NCBI GenBank assembly: GCA_030549495.1
Contig: JAUIRK010000919.1
Span: 1,299,001 to 1,363,000, forward strand
Length of the DNA: 64,000 nt
Origin: Nectonema munidae
Taxonomy: Eukaryota > Nematomorpha > Nectonematoida > Nectonematidae
Direction of reading: 5' to 3'
Made by a program: the position numbers and the translations under genes. Position 1 is the first letter of the stretch. The number at the start of each line of letters is the position of its first letter. The notes beneath the pieces were generated by a model. It saw only the letters and a program-made list of their open reading frames with translations. It was not told the origin of the DNA and searched no databases. Of the stretch, positions 21,870 to 34,186 are shown piece by piece.

Positions 21870-23100
21870 TGGTCACAACACGAAGAGATTCAATCACCAG
21901 ATTTAATTATGACACTACACTTTATAAAAGATAGCTTCGTAGTGATCAATTAATTTTGAACGCACTACAAAATAACTTCTTATCTTTTTTCATGCTCATT
22001 TAAAATTAGACGTCATTTTGTTTAGTAATAAAAATGGTTGATGATGAGCCAATAAGGTTGGGGTTAGTTGATATAGGCCTATTTCTACTTACGCAGGGTG
22101 TCAGTGGGGCTAAGAAGTCACAAGACATTCTTTCCCTCCAACAGATGATTTATCTCATTTAAAAATGGGAAGTCTCCATTTTTCCGCAGAAGAAACCACA
22201 AGATGGGAAGAAGATCTGCCCCGGTTAGTTGGAAAAAAACATTCTAATATTCCCATCGTTGTAAAGATTTTAAATTTAGGATCGTAACCCTAAGTGAAAC
22301 ATTTTTAAAGTTTAATCTCCTTATTTTACTGGTTATTTTAGAAAAAGCACCCTTTTAATTTTAGTATAAGTAAAAATTAGTTGTTAAAATTTTAGTGCTT
22401 TCTTATTAAAAAGAAAGATTTTCCTTTATAAAAAGACTGAGCTAAGTTAATAATAATTAGGAGAGAAAGTTATCAAAAAACGAAAGAGTCGTCAGCGGCA
22501 CTGTGAATGAATAGAGGTCGCGCATGCGAATTTGATTTAGCACGGTTCAAATGTCAGGTGCGTTCAAAAATCAAATGGTTTGAACTTTTTCTTTATTTGT
22601 GCTCAATGCATCATATAAATCTTACATTTAGTTTGAATTTTAGAGATATTTGGTCTTCTTATGTGCACCTTCAAAAATCGCTGTAGTGCTTTATGAAGAA
22701 ACAGGCAAATGTTTGTCCCGCCCTATCTCTTCATCCCTTTTTTGAAATACAGAACGCAGACTGGTGCTTGCAAAGAGAAAAAAAGAACGAAACTTCTGCT
22801 GAAGGGCCGCATGCATTGGATCCACTTTTTACGCGCTCGACTTGAACACTGCTATTTATACACAATATAAAATAAACTTGCTCATTTGCACACATCTACT
22901 AACAGGACTTTGAACGTTTAAGACAAACACCTTTTTCAATGAATATCAACAAAATTTTCAAACTTATCTCTGATTGCAATTATGCCTCATAGCAAATTAT
23001 ACGAAGGCGCGCCAGTTGCATATTTAAATTTAAATAAAATGAAATAATTTGAAACTCATAATCCACCATCCATAAAAAGGTAGAAATGAGGTGATATATG
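21870..23100. other. Cav2 intron, no feature seen
   Basis: AT-rich, with a few short GC patches near 22490 and 22830. No gene recognised. Confidence 0.4.
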
Positions 23101-23121
23101 GCGGATGCCTTTCAAAAGTGT

Positions 23122-23473
23122 AAATCATCATTTTCGAAAATTTGTTTTTTTCTTAGTGAATTATTTTGTTAAATATTTGGCTAGTTATTTAATTAGTTAA
23201 TTAACCCTATATAGTTATTTAGATAGTTACCTATTTCGTCAGTTATTTGCTTTAGTTACTTATTTAAGAATACTATTTCTCTAATAAATAGAGAAAACTT
23301 GTTCAAGCAAATCATCATTTTCGAAAATTTGTTTTTTTCTTAGTGAATTATTTTGTTAAATATTTGGCTAGTTATTTAATTAGTTAATTAACCCTATATA
23401 GTTATTTAGATAGTTACCTATTTCGTCAGTTATTTGCTTTAGTTACTTATTTAAGAATACTATTTCTCTAATA
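23122..23473. repeat. Identical 165-bp direct duplication, 22-bp spacer
   Basis: Copies at 23122-23286 and 23309-23473 appear identical by eye, starting aaatcatcattttcg and ending tttctctaata. The spacer contains cttgttcaagc. Each unit holds a run of GTTAtTT-type words. Identity in otherwise unconstrained AT-rich DNA implies a very recent duplication or an assembly artefact. Confidence 0.95.
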
Positions 23474-25600
23474 TCGGTAGAAGCTAGTTGCACTACTGGG
23501 GTGAGATAGCAGCTTATGGGAGCATGTTGGAAATGCAACTCGGACAAGTTGGTATAATTCAAGCTATTTTGAAGTGTATGACGAAATTTCTTGTCAAATT
23601 TTTATGATGTTTTTCGTAATTAACAGGTATTTTTTACTTGAAATTAAATTATAAATTTTAACTTTGCAATAGTGCCTCATTTAATTTATTCAGAAAAAAA
23701 ACTTTAGACTCATAAAGCGTGGGTATTTTATAGAAAACGTTTACTTTCCCATTAAATATTATTGATAACTTCCTAGTGACGGAAATTGAATAAATAAAAT
23801 ACTGTAAAATTATAAATACATATCAATATATAAGAGCGAGGGAGAAGTTAACAAACAATTATCATCTCTAGTGAAAATAGAAATGCACTTTATTTACAAA
23901 ATTATGAAGGAAAAGTCTAAGAGTTGTATATGATTACTTCGAAAAATTCACGTATACAGTGAAACCGTTTATAAGAAATCAGAATGCAACGTAGTGAGCT
24001 TATAACGAAGAGATTTTATGGGTGCCTTCAAAAGTATAGCAAATAAAAGCGTGCTTGTTACGAAATTTCATTTTAGCTAGGACATTTTCGAAAGGAAATT
24101 TTATTTTTAAAGGAAAAATATTTTTATGAGTTAGAAAAAATAAGGAAAATAACAGATTAAGAAATTTATTGTATGAGGGAATTAGTTTCTGTGTTGCTGA
24201 CAATCCTTTTACAGCTGATCAGGAAAGAAATAAAAGTAAGACAAATTTGCGTGAAAGTATAACTGAGGCTTCCTTTGAATTAATGTAGGTGTTAAACGCC
24301 TCTTTATACTTCTTTGTGCACATATACACTTTTTGAAGTGTTCCTTATTTGGTAATGTTTTGTATGTGTGTACGTACAGGTATAGATGGATAGCAAATAT
24401 AAGATAATGTATTATAAGGATTTTACGTATGTGGGTAGAACTGATGAAAGTCTGGTTGGAGTCACTTCGGTGCTCATAATATGCAGACGGGGACTCGACT
24501 AGACCGTCTATAGATTAAGCCTGACCTAAGCCGGCATCTAAGGACCAAGTCGGACCGAACTATAAAAATTAAGGACGGATCGAACAGAAACACTAGGTTC
24601 GGTTTTAACGGGTCATGAGCCAAAACGGGAACATGTCTATACGTGGGTGTATGTCTATCATGAATGCGATTAAAGGTATTTAAAAATCAGATATATGGGA
24701 GCTAATTCTGCGTGTAGGTTGATGGGAATTTTTTTCGAAATTGAAGAACAAGCTTCTAAGATGGGGGATTTTTGCTAAGTACCCGTGCAACGATTTTCGT
24801 ATTATGGAAGTCGAAAGAGAGATTGGATGCCATCTTGAGTGTTCGATGATTATATTCTCATTGTTATTGCTTATCCTACTTACAATATCGCAAAAAATTG
24901 ATGCAAAATATTTTAGACTACTAAGAAGTTGAAGAAAATAAGGAAGATTTTAAAGTGAATCATCTACATGATACACTTTATTTATTACAATCAGCTTGAA
25001 TTTCAGAAAGTGAAGAAGAAAAAAAGGCTAGTATTGGGAAATTAATTATATTTACTTGATTGATAAAATGTTAACTTTGAAATATTGATAATCTTGTTAA
25101 AAGAAGCATTCATTTGACCATTTTGAAGACTATAATGTTTTCGATAATGATAAAATGACCTGGATGGATGTGAGGAGCAGAAAAATTAATCATCAAAATT
25201 TGAGTAAAAAGTTAACAAAAAAACTATTTTGCTTACAAAAATAAATGCATAATAGGATTTTGTGTCAATTAAAAAAAATAAAAAAGTGAAACAGACTTGA
25301 ATTTATGTTTTTTACAAAAAAAAGTGTAATGTACTTATTTTATTGAATAAATTTTCCACATGAATATACTTTGGTACTTGGATCGGATATACCCAATTTC
25401 GATTGTAACGAGTTAAAACAAAATTGTGACTATCTCTACCATCTGTCCAACTATGGAAGATTATTGTTTCCATTGATGCGATACCGACAACTTAAAAAAT
25501 AAATTAAACAAAAAAAGAAATTCACTATATTCGTTTTTTACTGTATGAGAGTTTTCACTTGATAACAAAGGCAAAGGAAAAAGTTTGGGAAAAGATTTAC
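23474..25600. other. Cav2 intron, no feature seen
   Basis: AT-rich. A small CG-containing patch at 24470-24640 has no clear identity. Confidence 0.4.
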
Positions 25601-25740
25601 CCGGTGACTACTACGATAAAATCCATGATATTCCAAGGACTCCTCAAATAGGATCCAGGATGCAGGACAAAGCCAAGAGCAAGAATCTTCAGCGTCGCTT
25701 CGGTGCAGAAAATGACCATGAAATAACTCTCCGTTTTATC
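25601..25740 (-). CDS. cac: Cav2 channel exon 5: domain I S2-S3
   Basis: A 140-nt exon with acceptor ACTTCTTTAG/GATA and donor CCGG/GTAAAT. It encodes [20 protein letters not shown] followed by [20 protein letters not shown] and FIVVVTG. These are S2 with its conserved acidic residue, the S2-S3 loop, and S3. It begins in phase 0 and ends in phase 2 (GG), joined by A from exon 6. I recall 140 nt as the matching vertebrate exon length. Confidence 0.97.
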
Positions 25741-28700
25741 CTAAAGAAGTTTCGGAAAATATTAACGGAGAAGAGTGAAGATTTACTAATGCAAAACGGA
25801 TCAAGAAGCTGATCTAACACGTTCAACCGGAAAGCAATGGATTTCCCCCTCGATGCTTTGGAAATTCCCTTTATCCTGATTATACCAATCATGGCTCAGA
25901 AAGTCCATAGTGATTTCAACTCATAGAATTTAATGTGCACTAAAGTACGCCATCTTTTTCCACTTATTTAGTCTGATGTTAATTTAGTAACTCAATAACT
26001 TAAGTTTGTTATTTTTGAGATATTTAGTAAGTAGCTTTTTAGTTGACACAATAGCTAGCCGCTTTTTTTGCTCTTCAAGACATTATATTTCTTTACTGCT
26101 TGATAAAAAGGCTTTGTCACTATATGGTATATCTAAACTTTGTTCCTCTTGAATCTATTTTGCTTTTAAAAGAAAAATATATTGAAAAAATAGCTGTACC
26201 CTTCTCAATGAGCGAATACTGAAAGTCTAAAAAGATTTAAAGAATTGAAAATATGCAAAAAGATTTTATTCCCAGTGAATTTTTTGCTATACCTATAAAA
26301 GAGGTAGAATAATAAATTGGAAGTTGCATCAAACATCTTCAAGATCTTATCCTGCTTTATCCAAAACGGAATCTCAAGTGCTTTGAATTCAAAACGCAAC
26401 GATCCTCTTTGGACATCCTAACTTAAAGAATCAAAAAAGAAAAGAACTCCTAAATTTGCTTAGTAGATATTGAAAAGGCATTTGAGCGTGTGCTCGCAGA
26501 ACAAAATTAACATAAATGTGCCACAACGCGATGTACCCAAGAAATGATATCACATATGTGAAAGTTTATGCAAATCAAGGAACGACCTGAAAATCTTGTA
26601 ATTCGCCTTGGAATAAGAGTTTTATGTTCTGTTTAGAAGAAAGATGAGAATAGATTTGCAACAAGCGAAATGTTTATGCTGAGGAAATTCAACATCCGCA
26701 ATTTTCAAACATTTTCTTTTTTCTATATACCGCAAAGTTTTTTCCGATTTTTTCAATTTTTACTTTATCAAAAATTATTTTATGATAAGTATGTCTTTAT
26801 GATACCTTTATCCTATTGAACATTATTAAAATATGATGAATGTTGTCAGCGTAAAAATGTAAAAATTAAATTACGATAAAGATGATAATGATGAAATATA
26901 ACTATTTATTTTATGATAAATTGTTTGTGAAACTAAAAAAGGTATATTTATGGACAATAATTATATATAGCAAAAACGAGAATAATAAAAATATTTTGTT
27001 TTTCTTTTTTAAAATCAAAGTATATGCTTGCTTTTTTAACATCCTTAAATTGTTATCCAAATTTGATCGATTTCTAGAATTAATCACTATATACTAGATT
27101 TTTTGTTTAAAATGGCTGGAATCTTGTATTAATGCCCACCTTTTTGTCAAAATGGCTGACGTCAATTAAAGATTATTATGCTGATTTAAAGATATTGTAT
27201 ATTTTTATATAATATTATTTATTTAAAGACATTAAATTGATAATACTCTTCAAAATAAATAAATACAATAATATCAGAAAATTGAATCTGATTTCTGACT
27301 AAAAAGAAAAATAAGACTTTCAACCAACCTAAAAAATTTTGGATAATAAATAACTAAAAAAATTAATTCTGATATCCTACGTATCCGCTAAAAATAATTC
27401 TGACATCCGCAAACGCATGAGCTAGGATGCCAAATTTGATATACGCATACGCATTCGCGCATACAAAAATTTGACAACCGATACATCTCTAGCAAGAAAC
27501 GGTGGAGCTAAGTAATTTTCAATAGAATTTAAAAGAAATAAAGTAACTTAAGTTTTTTGAATAATTTAATAAAAAAGAGCTTCAATTATAAAAAGACGAA
27601 CTTAAATTAGACGAACTTAAATAAAAAAGACGTACTTAAAGTAAAAACGCTATAAATAGAAAATGATGCAAGTTCAGTATAAAAGTGATGGATGGGATAA
27701 AAGATAGCGCATATATCAGGTGAGTATTTATGCCTGTACTATTATAACACTCAATAATGGCTAACATAAGTCTACGAAATGAGCTAACCCAGAAATTTAC
27801 TACATTTTTTTCATTGTCCTGAGCTAATTAAAATATATGGATAAATGTTCAAACATAAAATTTCCATACACTTTAAAAATAAAATGTAAGCTTCTTAGAT
27901 GGCGATAAAAATTATTTCAAAACTTGAAAAGAAATACTCAATTCTTCGACAAAACGGTTTCTTAAACAATTCGATTTTAACACAGAAAAGCAATATCTAA
28001 ATATTTAAAGAACTTTATTTTTTAGCAAATTAAGCTAGCAATAGGATAAAATAGCTCTGGAAAGTGAGTTATAAATCCTTTCGAAATGAACTTGTTAAAA
28101 ATGGATTAAAATAGTGTATACGAGTGAAACTCAAAGTCCATGTGCTAGCATGGAAGCAACCAGAAAGAGATAACAACGACAAGGAATATAAAATCAAAAA
28201 AGGTTATACTATTGTAATTTCGCTAATAGGAAGTTTCTAGTGTTTAAACCTAAGCATAAATTACTATTTATATATTTACATAATGGAAATCAGTTTTTGT
28301 TGTAGTAGTTAGCTGATGTAAAATTATAATAGGCATTTTTTGAGAAATTATATGTGAAAGTTAATATTGAAGAGGGTATGTACCAAAAATCTAGTAAATC
28401 ACTAAAGAATCCTATCAAGAAAATGTAAGATGATGAAAGGAGTCAGCACTCAGCAATCTTAAATAAGACAAGTGGAGCAAAAGAATAATTCTTTTAAAAA
28501 CTGCCCTGAAATATGATTCAGGGATAAGCGGTTACTAGGGAGAGTGAAAGTCAATTACCTCAATTTTCGTACTCAAAAAATTCCCAAAAATAAATTTAAA
28601 ATCAATTTAGCATATCTTTAATTGCTTTTTGTAGATTTTTGACGAATTATTATGTCAATAAAAATGCATTTATATTAAAAGTCAGCTTTAATTCTACAAA

Positions 28701-29420
28701 AAAATCCTAAAAATTGAGATTTATTACACATAGTTTGAACAAAAAATACACATAAATACGCTAAGAGATACACAAAATGCATAATATTTGTCAATAGTAA
28801 ACACAAAAGTATATTGAATTAGTTATAAGCAAATTGCAAAGTAAAACTTTTAAATTGAATGCCAATTGATGTGATATCATTTGTTCTCATTGATGAAGTA
28901 AGAGGACAGGTTTTTTCATTAAGAGATTAGACCAACGAGTGAGAGCCAAAAAAGAAGGAAAAGATGCATGTTAAAATTGTTTTTAAAAATGCATCAACAA
29001 TTGTATCCGCTATGCCTGATATTAGTTACGGCAATCTTTTTTTGTCAATATTTTTTTTCCTTTTCTAATCCATAAAAGTGCACACATCTAAAAATCAAAT
29101 GTGTCGCATCAAACAACTCAATCTTCCTGAAAACTAAAAAATTTGAGCTTATATCAAGTCTCAGAAAACTCAAAACTTTAGATTCGAAGCAATTTTCCAC
29201 ATTTAGGAGATAAGATATAATTTAAAATTAAGAGAAACCACGTTAAAAGCATAAGCTATTATTTTCCCAGGTACCTTGATTTTTTTCTTGAATAATTAAT
29301 TATCATGATAAGAATTATGTTTCCTATAAAAAATAAAAAATATTATCCTAAGTATAGCAAATTTTTATTTAAATGAGAAAACAATAAGAACAAATAAAGA
29401 GAATTATGAAAGAAGAATAC
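25741..29420. other. Cav2 intron with minor repeat debris
   Basis: About 3.7 kb of AT-rich sequence. Near 27370-27490 a run of ATACGCAT-like words ending ccgatacatctctag resembles one end of a hAT element, but no partner end was found. Confidence 0.4.
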
Positions 29421-29526
29421 CATTTTTTCAGCAAGCGCTGTTTTGTCCCCATTTGGCAAATGTTCTTCCAGTGCAAGAACAACACAATTGGCAATGATTG
29501 TTGTTAGTACCAATCCTTCGAACGGC
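29421..29526 (-). CDS. cac: Cav2 channel exon 4: domain I S1
   Basis: A 106-nt exon that begins after an AC acceptor (CTATTTTTAC/GCCG) and ends at ATG/GTATTC. It encodes [20 protein letters not shown] followed by [15 protein letters not shown], the S1 helix and the S1-S2 loop of domain [17 protein letters not shown] is nearly identical to fly cacophony. The first G completes the split codon AT/G (Met). I recall 106 nt as the matching vertebrate exon length. Confidence 0.97.
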
Positions 29527-30984
29527 GTAAAAATAGAAGATAAGCAAGAGTTAAGGAAGCCTATTTTTAGATAACAGAGAACCGTTAGGTGAAAGGACGT
29601 AGCTTGTTTGAACTCAACTATTTATCACCCTAAAAGATCTCAGTTGAGAAAATTAAAACTTAAGCATAAGAAATTAACAAATTAATATTTTAAGACTAAA
29701 GTTGTTTTAAAAGTACATTACAAAGGTAAGAAACAAAAGACTAAGTTTGCGATTAGCGAAGTAAATAACGCTTTTCCGAGTATCAACTTTTGTGTATTTT
29801 ATAGTGCTCGATTCAACAAGACTTTTGCGAAGGAAATACGCGATGCACTTCAGGAGAAGGTCCCTCCACTATAACTTTTGGTCCTAATTTTTGAAAAAAG
29901 AACGATCGTGCCTTATACGAGGCATGTTGTTAACAGAGATAAATTTTTCATGCAAACCGACCAAAAAAGGGCGCTTTAATATGCACAATACATGTTGATA
30001 CCATAAAAATACAAGTAATCAAAAATGTTTACCACTTGTTGAAGCCAAAGTGGCTAAATATGTATATAAAGAAAGGCTTTTTTAAAACTAAATAAACTGT
30101 GGTGTAGAATGTGTGCGTCAGAGATATAAAATGGCACAGATAAAATGGTTTATCGCGAGAGATTTTTTAATGTATTTTATATTATAAAGAAGTTTTGTGG
30201 AAAAGACAACAACATTGCATTTGTTTTTAACACCTCGTGGTGTATTAATTTATTACCTTAGGAGTTAGTACGATTCACGTGGAAAAAGTTTATAAGAGTT
30301 ATCAATATAAAACATAACTAGAACATCGTTTATTCAAAAAGCATTAGAATTACAATATTCATTCCAAAGTTCCTTCATAAAAAACCAAAATGCCCCTCCC
30401 CCGTTATAGAATTAGAGAGGTGATTTGGTCTAACAAAATTTATTAAACTTACAAGAGCGAAGAAAATCAAGAAAAGGAGCTGATTATGAAATTCACTGAA
30501 AACACGCATAGAAGCGATACTTGTATGACCCAAACAGACCAAATTTCGGTCCGCGACTCCTATTCGACACAAAGGTTGGCTTTTCCAAAAGATGCGGAGG
30601 GCGCCCCTTGTGAAGTTGAAATAAAGTTAGCATTACAGTGTGAATTCAAAATGGAGAGCAAAAAGTGTTGTCCACGCTTTAAATTCGTGATAGGAGTAAA
30701 AACAAAATATAACTATTAAAAGTGTCATGGCGACTTTAAGTGTGATGCAAAATAGTTGTAGTTAGAATTGAGAGTATTAGAACACATGTCCTCAAAGCTC
30801 CATGAGAAGAGACATGATTGTTAAAATGCGATGATTGAAAATTGTTAGCATATAAAAAGTCATTTCCTTCCAAACCTGCGCACAATGACGAATAATGAAG
30901 GAAATGGGAGGTGTGTGGGTTTAGGATTCATGAAAAAGGTTAAATCTACCTCCTTAAAGTTAGAAATGTAAATAAAAAGGATAT
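29527..30984 (-). other. U12-type AT-AC intron of the Cav2 gene
   Basis: The 5' end is /ATATCCTTTTT, the canonical minor-spliceosome donor. The 3' end is TATTTTTAC/ with no AG nearby. TTCCTTAAC, the consensus U12 branch sequence, ends about 24 nt upstream of the acceptor. With these ends the reading frame continues as IEW-M-PFEG. No AG acceptor in the vicinity would give the conserved protein. Minor AT-AC introns are known from voltage-gated sodium and calcium channel genes. Confidence 0.93.
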
Positions 30985-31160
30985 ATCCACTCGATGACGG
31001 CCTTGGTGCATTTTCGGATGAAATTCTTCTCTGAGAGAATGAACAAGGAGTTTGATTCCGGTTGAAAGAGTTTTGCGAAGGCAGATATTTTCTCGTCCTT
31101 GTCGGCTTCCTCCTTACTGTGGAGATTCTTCAAGTCTTTGGCTAGCCTATACAAATTCAT
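30985..31160 (-). CDS. cac: Cav2 channel exon 3: cytoplasmic N-terminus into S1, with an alternative start
   Basis: The encoded protein reads RLAKDLKNLHSKEEADKDEK, then ISAFAKLFQPESNSLFILSE, then KNFIRKCTKAVIEW. SLFILSEKNFIRK..KAVIEW is the conserved pre-S1 segment of Cav2. There are two possible 5' ends. An acceptor at GTATAG/GCTAGC (exon start 31146) joins in phase 2 to exon 2. Alternatively, the ATG at 31158-31160 in the same frame would start a shorter protein (MNLYRLAKDL). An in-frame TAA lies four codons upstream of that ATG, so the longer version needs splicing at 31146. The exon ends GTGGAT/ATATCC at the AT-AC intron. Confidence 0.9.
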
Positions 31161-31272
31161 GGTTATAAATCTTTACACTCGACTAGAGAGATTCCAGCGA
31201 AGTAAGTAGAAAAGTTGGCATGTAAAGATGAGATGGAGTCTGCTTGAGAGTGCGTCTGTGCATCCTGCTTTA

Positions 31273-31302
31273 GTGTGTGAGTGTGTGTGAGTGTGTGTGT
31301 GT
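31273..31302. repeat. GT dinucleotide microsatellite
   Basis: Alternating GT interrupted by GA steps, just upstream of exon 3 in the direction of transcription. Confidence 0.9.
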
Positions 31303-31389
31303 AATACCGTTTGCAGCAAAACGCTGGTACTTTGTTTCGCAGAGCAGAATTATTAAATTAGAATTATTCGCAATTAAGAGGCTGAGCGT

Positions 31390-31720
31390 TGTTAAATTAT
31401 GCAAATGCGAGAAATGGCGCACTTCTCGAGATGGGAGGGACAGTGGCAGTGATGACGGCGTTGAGCAAGGTCCGTGCTCCACGCACTGAGGAGAGCACAG
31501 AGTTGCGGCCTCGGATAAGTGAGTGGTCGTGTGAAGCTCGTGCGTGAGAGAGCACTTCCTCCTTTCGTGCCGTAGATAGTGCGCGTGATGAGGTGCTGGT
31601 CGTGGTGTTTAAAAGTAGGTGCGCTATTGTTTCCAAATTTAAATCTTTCTCCTGTTTCATGCGTGTAAAAGAGCAAATAAAAAATACTGAGCACGGTGAT
31701 GCTGATGAGCTTGGCAAGAT
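31390..31720 (-). promoter_or_regulatory. Candidate internal promoter and 5'UTR of a short Cav2 isoform
   Basis: A GC- and CG-rich stretch in AT-rich DNA, 230-560 bp upstream of the ATG at 31160. ORFs occur on both strands but resemble nothing known. Its position fits a promoter serving the alternative start in exon 3. No core promoter motif could be assigned with confidence. Confidence 0.35.
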
Positions 31721-34097
31721 AAATGCACTGTTTCAACACTCCCAGCACTGAAGACGATTAAGGTAATAGTGTGAGTGTCTGTTGTTGCATCGATAAAAAA
31801 TAAAATTATTTTTATGACCGTTATTAATCACACTTACCAAAACCACTCATAGCAATCTTTGACTTTTATCGTGACAATTAGTCATGCAATTTGATTGAAC
31901 ACCGAATCAGCCAATCACAAAAGAGTATAAGAAAAACTATAAACTTTTTATTCATAGACCAGAAACTCACACTACCTTTGATGCTCAATATTTTTGGATA
32001 TAGTAATCTATTTGACATTCAAAGAATTTTTGCTATTGTTAACTTTAAAGTGCTATATAGAGTTGACATCTTTTATAAAATACAACATTTACAACATTTT
32101 TTTATAAATATTCGAAAAATACATAAATATTAGGGATTGCAAAAATTAGTAATCCAGACATCCACATCTTTAAATAAATACACAATTTTTAAACAAATGT
32201 TCATATTGTTTTATAAACAATATTGTTTATATCTTTGTTAATCAATATTGTTGATGCTTTGTCATTAAATGGACAATTCTTTCCTTTGCTACTCAGTTTT
32301 AAGATTTTGACTTGAAAACCATTTAATTATTCAATTGTAAATTTTTTGGTGATTGAAGATTCAGTCTTTATTTCTTCAAGTGGAATTAAGTTTTGACAAA
32401 TTTTGACATAAAATCTATCTTTAAATCTTTATAAGATCTTATATTGTTATTACCATTGCGAATTTTTCCCATATAATCTTAAAACTCTTTTCCTTAGAGT
32501 CTTTTTTTCATCACTGAACTAATAAGGTTTTCTCCTCGGCATAAATATGAGTTAAATTTTATAGCCTTTCTCAAAACTTCAATAATGTCTTTTTCTTTAA
32601 AATTATAATTTTGAAGTTTAATTTCCATGAAAATGATTCTTCTAATATTTTCTATTCTATTGTGCATTTTTAAATAATAATAATTAAGAACAAAATGCCA
32701 AAAGAACAATTTCAAAGGAAAAATATATTTGTTTTAAAATTTAATGTAGAACTTCATGAACTACTTGGGGTAATCAAAGAAAATAAAACTGATAAAAGAG
32801 AATATGAATTCATATTAGATCAGAAAAATGATAGAAATGTGTTGTTTATTGGGGCAATTTAAAAAGATAGAAAAAAGGGGAAAAAATAATAAAGAAAAAG
32901 AAAAAAAAGGGTCAAAAGAAAGATTTAGTCGTTTTAGGAAAATAAAATGAAGAAAACAATTTCAATTTTTCTTCTGATGAAAATTATACTCCACAAATAT
33001 TCAATAAAAGAAATTTCAGTATTGAAAAATAAATAAAACAATGTAGGAACTAATGGAAAACAAAAAAATTAATTTATAGTTGTATCTTAGTGCAATTTTA
33101 TTTGAAATTTCAATCTGAAAAAGCTTGCAAGTTATGTTTTCTGTGTATGCCATCCTTTATAAGTACTTTAATTGAATGAACTCTTAATTTTACGCTTTAT
33201 GCCATCTTTTCTTATAGTTTCAACAGAGGCTAGACTGTAAGCAAATCTTGAATAACTTGTCAATTATAAATTTTAAATTCGCAAACATTTTTATAATAAT
33301 ATAAACATTTAAAACATCTCTTTTGGTTGGAATTTGGATTTGAGAGATCTTTTTTTCTTTATTTATTAGAAAATGGGTTGAAAATTTTGGTATTTCCATT
33401 AACAAGAAAAAAAACTTTGAAAAATTAAAAATTCAAGTAAATAAAATTTTCAATTAAATGACCAAAATAAAAAAAAATAATGGCGTGAATGTCAAAAAAT
33501 TGTAGAAAGTTTTTTAACATTTATATAAGAACTATTGATGTCATGAGCAAAACCAAAAAGTTAGTTAACCAATTACAGAAAACAAATTTATTACTAGAAC
33601 ATTATAAGTAAAAAATTTATTTAAGTGAAGGAAGAAAAAGTTTATTTTTATATTTTTTGAAGCCCCTAATAAATATGCACTCATAGTGATTTGGTTTAAT
33701 GGTGTGTTTTCACATTTTGATTATAGTAAGATGATAAGGGTGGATCAATTCTATAAATAAAATCTTCTCTTTTAGCAAAAATAGAAAAAATGCAGTTCAA
33801 ATTTCAAATAGATCACCTTCAGCACTGAAATTAATAAAATACTTCCTATTAATTTAGATGGCCAAAGTGGCTGGCGTATTTACAAAAATATTTTAGGAGC
33901 GGACGGCTTTTAAAAATAATTATCATGACTAGATTAGTTTTTAATGAAGTTGGATTTTTAAAAATTAATTCGTATTACTAAGAATTTCCAATAGATATCT
34001 ATTTACAAAACACGAGATTTTAAAAAACACAAAATGTAAGGCTAACACGGTTACGCTAAGCAACACGCACCACTTGTGAATAAGCAAAGCCACCTAC
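31721..34097. other. Cav2 intron 2, no feature seen
   Basis: Very AT-rich, low complexity. No gene or transposon recognised. Confidence 0.45.
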
Positions 34098-34186
34098 CTT
34101 CTTTCGGAAACGACTTGATACGAAGCTGCTGAAAGTTCTAGTCCCTGCGTCACTTTACCACCTGCTTCGCTCCACTCATCACGCCT
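34098..34186 (-). CDS. cac: Cav2 channel exon 2: cytoplasmic N-terminus (predicted)
   Basis: An 89-nt GC-rich block bounded by a strong pyrimidine-rich acceptor (TTTGCTTCTAAG/AGGC) and the donor GAAG/GTAGGT. It encodes RRDEWSEAGGKVTQGLELSA and ASYQVVSER plus a split AG. The phase (0 in, 2 out) joins exactly to exon 1 and to the 31146 acceptor of exon 3. The sequence has no conserved motif, as expected of the variable N-terminus, so the call rests on splice sites, phase and composition. Confidence 0.65.

Noticed and set aside
30486-30719. 77-codon plus-strand ORF inside the AT-AC intron
   Set aside because: No motif or splice context, and it overlaps a minus-strand ORF of the same kind.
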